Assembly: GCA_017461775.1 (NCBI GenBank)
Contig: JAFTXD010000050.1
Coordinates: 1 to 32,828, forward strand
Source of the DNA: Lachnospiraceae bacterium
Lineage (GTDB): Bacteria; Bacillota; Clostridia; Lachnospirales; Lachnospiraceae
Direction of reading: 5' to 3'
Length of the DNA: 32,828 nt
Part shown: piece by piece, positions 29,728 through 32,828 of the stretch
How positions within the stretch are numbered: the first letter of the stretch is position 1
How the letters are laid out: the number at the start of each line of letters is the position of its first letter
Notes under the pieces: model-generated
Databases searched by the model: none
What the model saw: only the letters and a program-made list of their open reading frames with translations
Told to the model about the DNA's origin: nothing
Program-made: the position numbers and the translations under genes

Positions 29728-32637
29728 ATGTGCATGGACGCGCAGTGTAAGAGACGAACAATATTTTTGCACGGAAGCATTTGGCTTGTTCTCTTTTTTA
29801 TGATTTTTATCCTGTGTGGAAGTAAAACCCAGGCGGCAGAGGGCCGGCATGTAAAGGTTGCTTTTTTCCCAATGGATGGTTATCACGTTATGAATGCAGA
29901 CGGAACCCACGGTGGTATGGACGTGGAGTATCTGAATGCCTTGAGTGAGTATGTGAACTGGGAGCTGGAATATGTGGTGTGTGACAGCTGGGAGGATGCT
30001 CTTCGCAAGCTGGAAAAAAAGGAAGTAGATATTGTAGGTTCTGCTCAGTATTCCCAGGAAAGAGCAGAGAAGTATCAGTTTGCAGACTTATCCAGTGGAT
30101 ATACCTTTGGTGTCATCGCTACCGTACCGGGCAGCTATATTGCTTACGAGGACTTTGCCCAGATGCAGGGTATCACCTTTGGTATGGTGGAGAATTATGT
30201 ACGGAAGAATGAATTTCTGCAATATATGTATGATAATGGAATTGAAACTCCAGAGATAGTGGAGTATGAATCCACAGCTAAGCTTCAAGAGGCTCTTTCA
30301 GCGGGAGAGATTGATGCTTTTGTACATACCTTTACGGAAGTGAGAGAAGGCCAGCGGTTAATCGGACGCTTTGCGCCCAGACCCTTTTATTACATTACCT
30401 ATCCCGGGAATGATGATGTTCTGCGGGAGTTAAATGAAGCAATTGTGGATTTAAAAATCAGTCGTCCGGAGCTGGAGACGGAGCTGATGAATGAGTTCTT
30501 TTACAGTAAATTTGATAAGGCTGTGCTTTTGACTACGGATGAGAAGGCCTACATCCAGGAAAATGGAACCATTACCATCGGTTATGTGGATGGATATTAT
30601 CCCTTTTCCTACAATGAAAGCGGGGACTACCGCGGACTTACCAGAGAAGTGTTGGAGAGCGGTCTGGTGGTGGCTGGATTTAAAATCGATTACCGAATGC
30701 TGCCAAATAGAGAGGCTGCATATAAGGCGGTAAAAAATGGTGACGTGGATATTTTTGCATATTCTACGGAATCCCAGGCTACGCTGTCGGAGTATGGTCT
30801 GAAAGCGGTAGCAGAGTATGCGGAGGTGCCTCTGGTTCTGGTGATGAAGGAAGCAGGCAACAGTAACAATGTGGAGACCGTTGCTACCGTGTCATTTCTG
30901 GAGGATTATGCCCGGATGAATCTTTATACCGATTCTCTGGAGGTATATACCTGTGAGACACAGCAGGAGTGTATTGACGCCGTAACCAATGGCACAGTGG
31001 ATGCAGTGCTTTGTAACGGTTATCTGGCAGAGCATCTGTTGCGTACGGAATTTAAGTATGCCAGTCTGCAGATCAAGAACGTATTCAGTGGTGCTTATTC
31101 CATTTCTATGGCAGTCAGGGAGGAGGATAAGCTTCTTTCCGGTATTTTAAAGAAGACCATTTCACCCATTGATTACAAGATGGTCAACGAATACATGCTG
31201 AAGGAAAATACCTATCCGCTGGTGAGCTTTACGGAATTTATCAAGAATAACAGTTTGGTTATTATTGCAGTGCTAATCTTAGTACTGATTCTGGTAGTTG
31301 TGGTGGTAAGCCACATGCTGAATGACAGTAAGAAGATTCAAAAGCTGATGTATAAGGATTCCAAGATAGATATCTGGAATATGAATTATTTCACCTTCTG
31401 GGGTGAGCATCGGATATTGCCGGAGCGCAGACTGGACTATGCGGTGGTGTATGTGAATCTGGCTCAGTTTAGGCGTTATAACGTAATCTATGGCTGGAAT
31501 GCAGGAGAGCGCCTTCTAGAGAATGTGGCGGCAGTGTTGATTAAGAGTGTGGACTCGGATTCGGAAATCTGTGCAAGGGCTCAGAGTGACCGTTTTGTGA
31601 TGTTACTCAGCTATCAGGATGCAGATAAGCTGATGGAGAGAATCGGCAAGATTAAAAACGCGGTGGAGAACAATATTTTCAAGACTACGGAAAATCACAT
31701 GGCACTGCTTATGGGCATCTATCACATACCTCATGATAGCAGTGATATGCGGGGAGCAGTGAACAAAGCCAATCAGGCACTGGATTTTGCCGGTACCGGT
31801 AAGAATGATGAAATCATGATTTATGATGAAAAGCTGGAGGTTCTGATTAAGGAGCGTCACGAGAGAGAGAAGCTTCTGGAATCCGTTGATATCAATAAGG
31901 ATTTCGTGGCATTCTATCAGCCTAAGGTGGATATCCGTACCAATGCCATCGTGGGAGCAGAGGCTCTTGTCCGTTTCAAGGATCCTACAGCCGGAGGAGC
32001 AATCCGTGCGCCGGGATACTTTGTTCCGTACTATGAACAGACCGGTAAGATTACGGAGATTGACTTCTTTGTATGTGAGTCCGTCTGCAAGATGCTGAGA
32101 AAGCGTCTGGATGCAGGGCTACCCATTGTAACCGTGTCCTGTAACTTCTCCAGAATGCATTTCGTAAAGGATGGCTTTGTGGAGCGTTTCGAGGCTCTTC
32201 TGGATAAGTACCAGATTGAAAAACAGTGGATTGAAGTGGAGATTACCGAGACTCTGGTGGTGGAAGAGCTGCAGCAGAACAAGGTTAAGGAAACCATCGA
32301 TTTGCTTAAGGGCAAGGGAATCCGTATTTCCATCGATGATTTCGGTGCAGGTTATTCTTCTCTGGGAGTATTTGAGCAGATTCCGGCATCGGTAGTAAAG
32401 ATGGATAGAGCCTTCTTCTTAAACAAGCAGAACCACAACCGTCAGGTGAAAATCATGCGTGGTATTGTAAAGCTCACTGAGGAGCTGGATGCCCAGATTG
32501 TCTGCGAGGGTGTGGAGACTGAGGACGACATCCATTTGATGGAGGAAATCGGCGCATACGTGGCACAGGGCTACTTCTACTCCAAGCCTGTGGCTGAGGA
32601 TATCTTTGAAGATATGCTGGCGGGAAAAAATAAATAA
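29728..32637 (+). CDS. Membrane EAL-domain phosphodiesterase with two SBP sensor domains and degenerate GGDEF
   Basis: This 969-residue protein has a signal or first membrane segment at about 12-32. Two family-3 solute-binding domains follow (about 40-250, VKVAFFPMDGYHVMNADG; and about 270-490, ITIGYVDGYYPFSYNESGDY). A membrane helix lies at about 509-531. The GGDEF domain at about 550-690 has a site reading ARAQSDRF, so it is inactive. The EAL domain at about 715-969 has E745-A-L, CNFSRMHF, ITET, IDDFGAGYSSLG, K-x-D (VKMDRAFF), CEGVETEDD and QGYFYSKP, all consistent with active c-di-GMP hydrolysis. Ligand binding outside would control the EAL domain inside. GGAGG precedes the ATG. Confidence 0.95.
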   Translation: MCMDAQCKRRTIFLHGSIWLVLFFMIFILCGSKTQAAEGRHVKVAFFPMDGYHVMNADGTHGGMDVEYLNALSEYVNWELEYVVCDSWEDALRKLEKKEVDIVGSAQYSQERAEKYQFADLSSGYTFGVIATVPGSYIAYEDFAQMQGITFGMVENYVRKNEFLQYMYDNGIETPEIVEYESTAKLQEALSAGEIDAFVHTFTEVREGQRLIGRFAPRPFYYITYPGNDDVLRELNEAIVDLKISRPELETELMNEFFYSKFDKAVLLTTDEKAYIQENGTITIGYVDGYYPFSYNESGDYRGLTREVLESGLVVAGFKIDYRMLPNREAAYKAVKNGDVDIFAYSTESQATLSEYGLKAVAEYAEVPLVLVMKEAGNSNNVETVATVSFLEDYARMNLYTDSLEVYTCETQQECIDAVTNGTVDAVLCNGYLAEHLLRTEFKYASLQIKNVFSGAYSISMAVREEDKLLSGILKKTISPIDYKMVNEYMLKENTYPLVSFTEFIKNNSLVIIAVLILVLILVVVVVSHMLNDSKKIQKLMYKDSKIDIWNMNYFTFWGEHRILPERRLDYAVVYVNLAQFRRYNVIYGWNAGERLLENVAAVLIKSVDSDSEICARAQSDRFVMLLSYQDADKLMERIGKIKNAVENNIFKTTENHMALLMGIYHIPHDSSDMRGAVNKANQALDFAGTGKNDEIMIYDEKLEVLIKERHEREKLLESVDINKDFVAFYQPKVDIRTNAIVGAEALVRFKDPTAGGAIRAPGYFVPYYEQTGKITEIDFFVCESVCKMLRKRLDAGLPIVTVSCNFSRMHFVKDGFVERFEALLDKYQIEKQWIEVEITETLVVEELQQNKVKETIDLLKGKGIRISIDDFGAGYSSLGVFEQIPASVVKMDRAFFLNKQNHNRQVKIMRGIVKLTEELDAQIVCEGVETEDDIHLMEEIGAYVAQGYFYSKPVAEDIFEDMLAGKNK

Positions 32638-32647
32638 CGTGCGATTC

Positions 32648-32680
32648 AGGGAATCTTGGCTGGGGCTGAGGTTCCCTTTT
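32648..32680 (+). terminator. Terminator after the EAL gene
   Basis: AGGGAA (32648-32653) pairs with TTCCCT (32672-32677), and the interior can extend the stem; a T-run follows. Confidence 0.7.
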
Positions 32681-32704
32681 TATGGGGAAAGTGTGTCAGA
32701 ATCC

Positions 32705-32828
32705 GTGGGACGGGCAGTGCCTGGGGGCAGGTAGGGGGATTTTTTCAGACTCCGATATTTAAGAGTTTCTAAGACTGCTGATATAGGTTACGGAAGGCTG
32801 CGGGTCGGGTGCAATGTGCGTCCGTGCA
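32705..32828 (+). repeat. Left half of a second large inverted-repeat element (cut by window end)
   Basis: It follows the same order as the element at 25177-25545: a G-rich arm ending GGGGGATT (32734-32741), then AATATTAAG-like and TTTCTAAGA-like stretches (about 32755-32774). The apical sequence GCAATGTGC-GTCCGT-GCA at 32811-32828 matches GCAATGCGC-GTCCAT-GCG of the first copy. The loop starts about 86-90 nt after the G run in both. The G-rich arm sequence differs between the copies. The right half is beyond the window. Confidence 0.65.

Overview
The window looks like chromosomal DNA of a Lachnospiraceae-type clostridium (Bacillota). The evidence is the strong AGGAGG ribosome binding sites, sigma-A promoters with TTGACA/TATAAT-like boxes, moderate GC content, and family-typical genes: a DUF5721-like protein, an Rpn-type nuclease/transposase, short LytTR regulators and an argC-GNAT-argJ-argB-argD cluster. 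No phage or complete insertion sequence is visible. All calls come from reading the sequence; no database search was run.

Layout. 1-3.8 kb: a structured non-coding edge, a DUF5721-like gene (-), a DegV-family lipid-binding protein, an Rpn-family nuclease with a structured leader, and an orphan LytTR response regulator (-) whose promoter region carries three strong inverted repeats. 3.8-10.5 kb: a DUF1294 membrane protein (-), then the arginine locus, with argG (-) divergent from argC-GNAT-argJ-argB-argD (+). The shared intergenic region has ARG-box-like sites and a good promoter on each side. argF and argH are not here. 10.6-12.4 kb: an orphan solute-binding protein and a small YdcZ-type transporter. 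12.4-18.3 kb: one tight operon, comEA, response regulator, histidine kinase, GerMN lipoprotein, comEC, which places a two-component system inside a DNA-uptake operon.

18.3-19.5 kb is the most striking part. An array of seven imperfect hairpins repeats with a 53 +/- 1 nt period. Its stem is conserved (CCGACT/AGTCGG-like) and its interiors and linkers vary. It begins on the stop codon of comEC and leads into an A-rich gene for a 267-residue protein with a coiled-coil-like N-terminus and a PD-(D/E)XK-like nuclease domain. I do not recognise this as a described system. The closest architectural analogies are type III toxin-antitoxin loci (tandem-repeat RNA before a nuclease gene) and REP/RAYT pairs.

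19.5-25.1 kb: a cytoplasmic GH79-like glycosidase (-), a TrkH/TrkA potassium uptake pair, a MerR-TipAS regulator with an autoregulated-type promoter, and holA. 25.15-25.55 kb: a second unusual element, a roughly 370 bp nested inverted repeat with perfect 60 bp arms, a 27 bp inner stem and two apical hairpins that share the loop GTCCAT. The left half of a second, diverged copy runs off the right edge of the window. 25.6-32.6 kb: an ECF sigma factor with a membrane anti-sigma/propeller-like partner, a 42-codon small gene, rtcB with a small HTH gene, tRNA-Gln(CTG), tRNA-Tyr(GTA), and a large membrane protein with two periplasmic binding domains, a degenerate GGDEF domain and an intact EAL domain.
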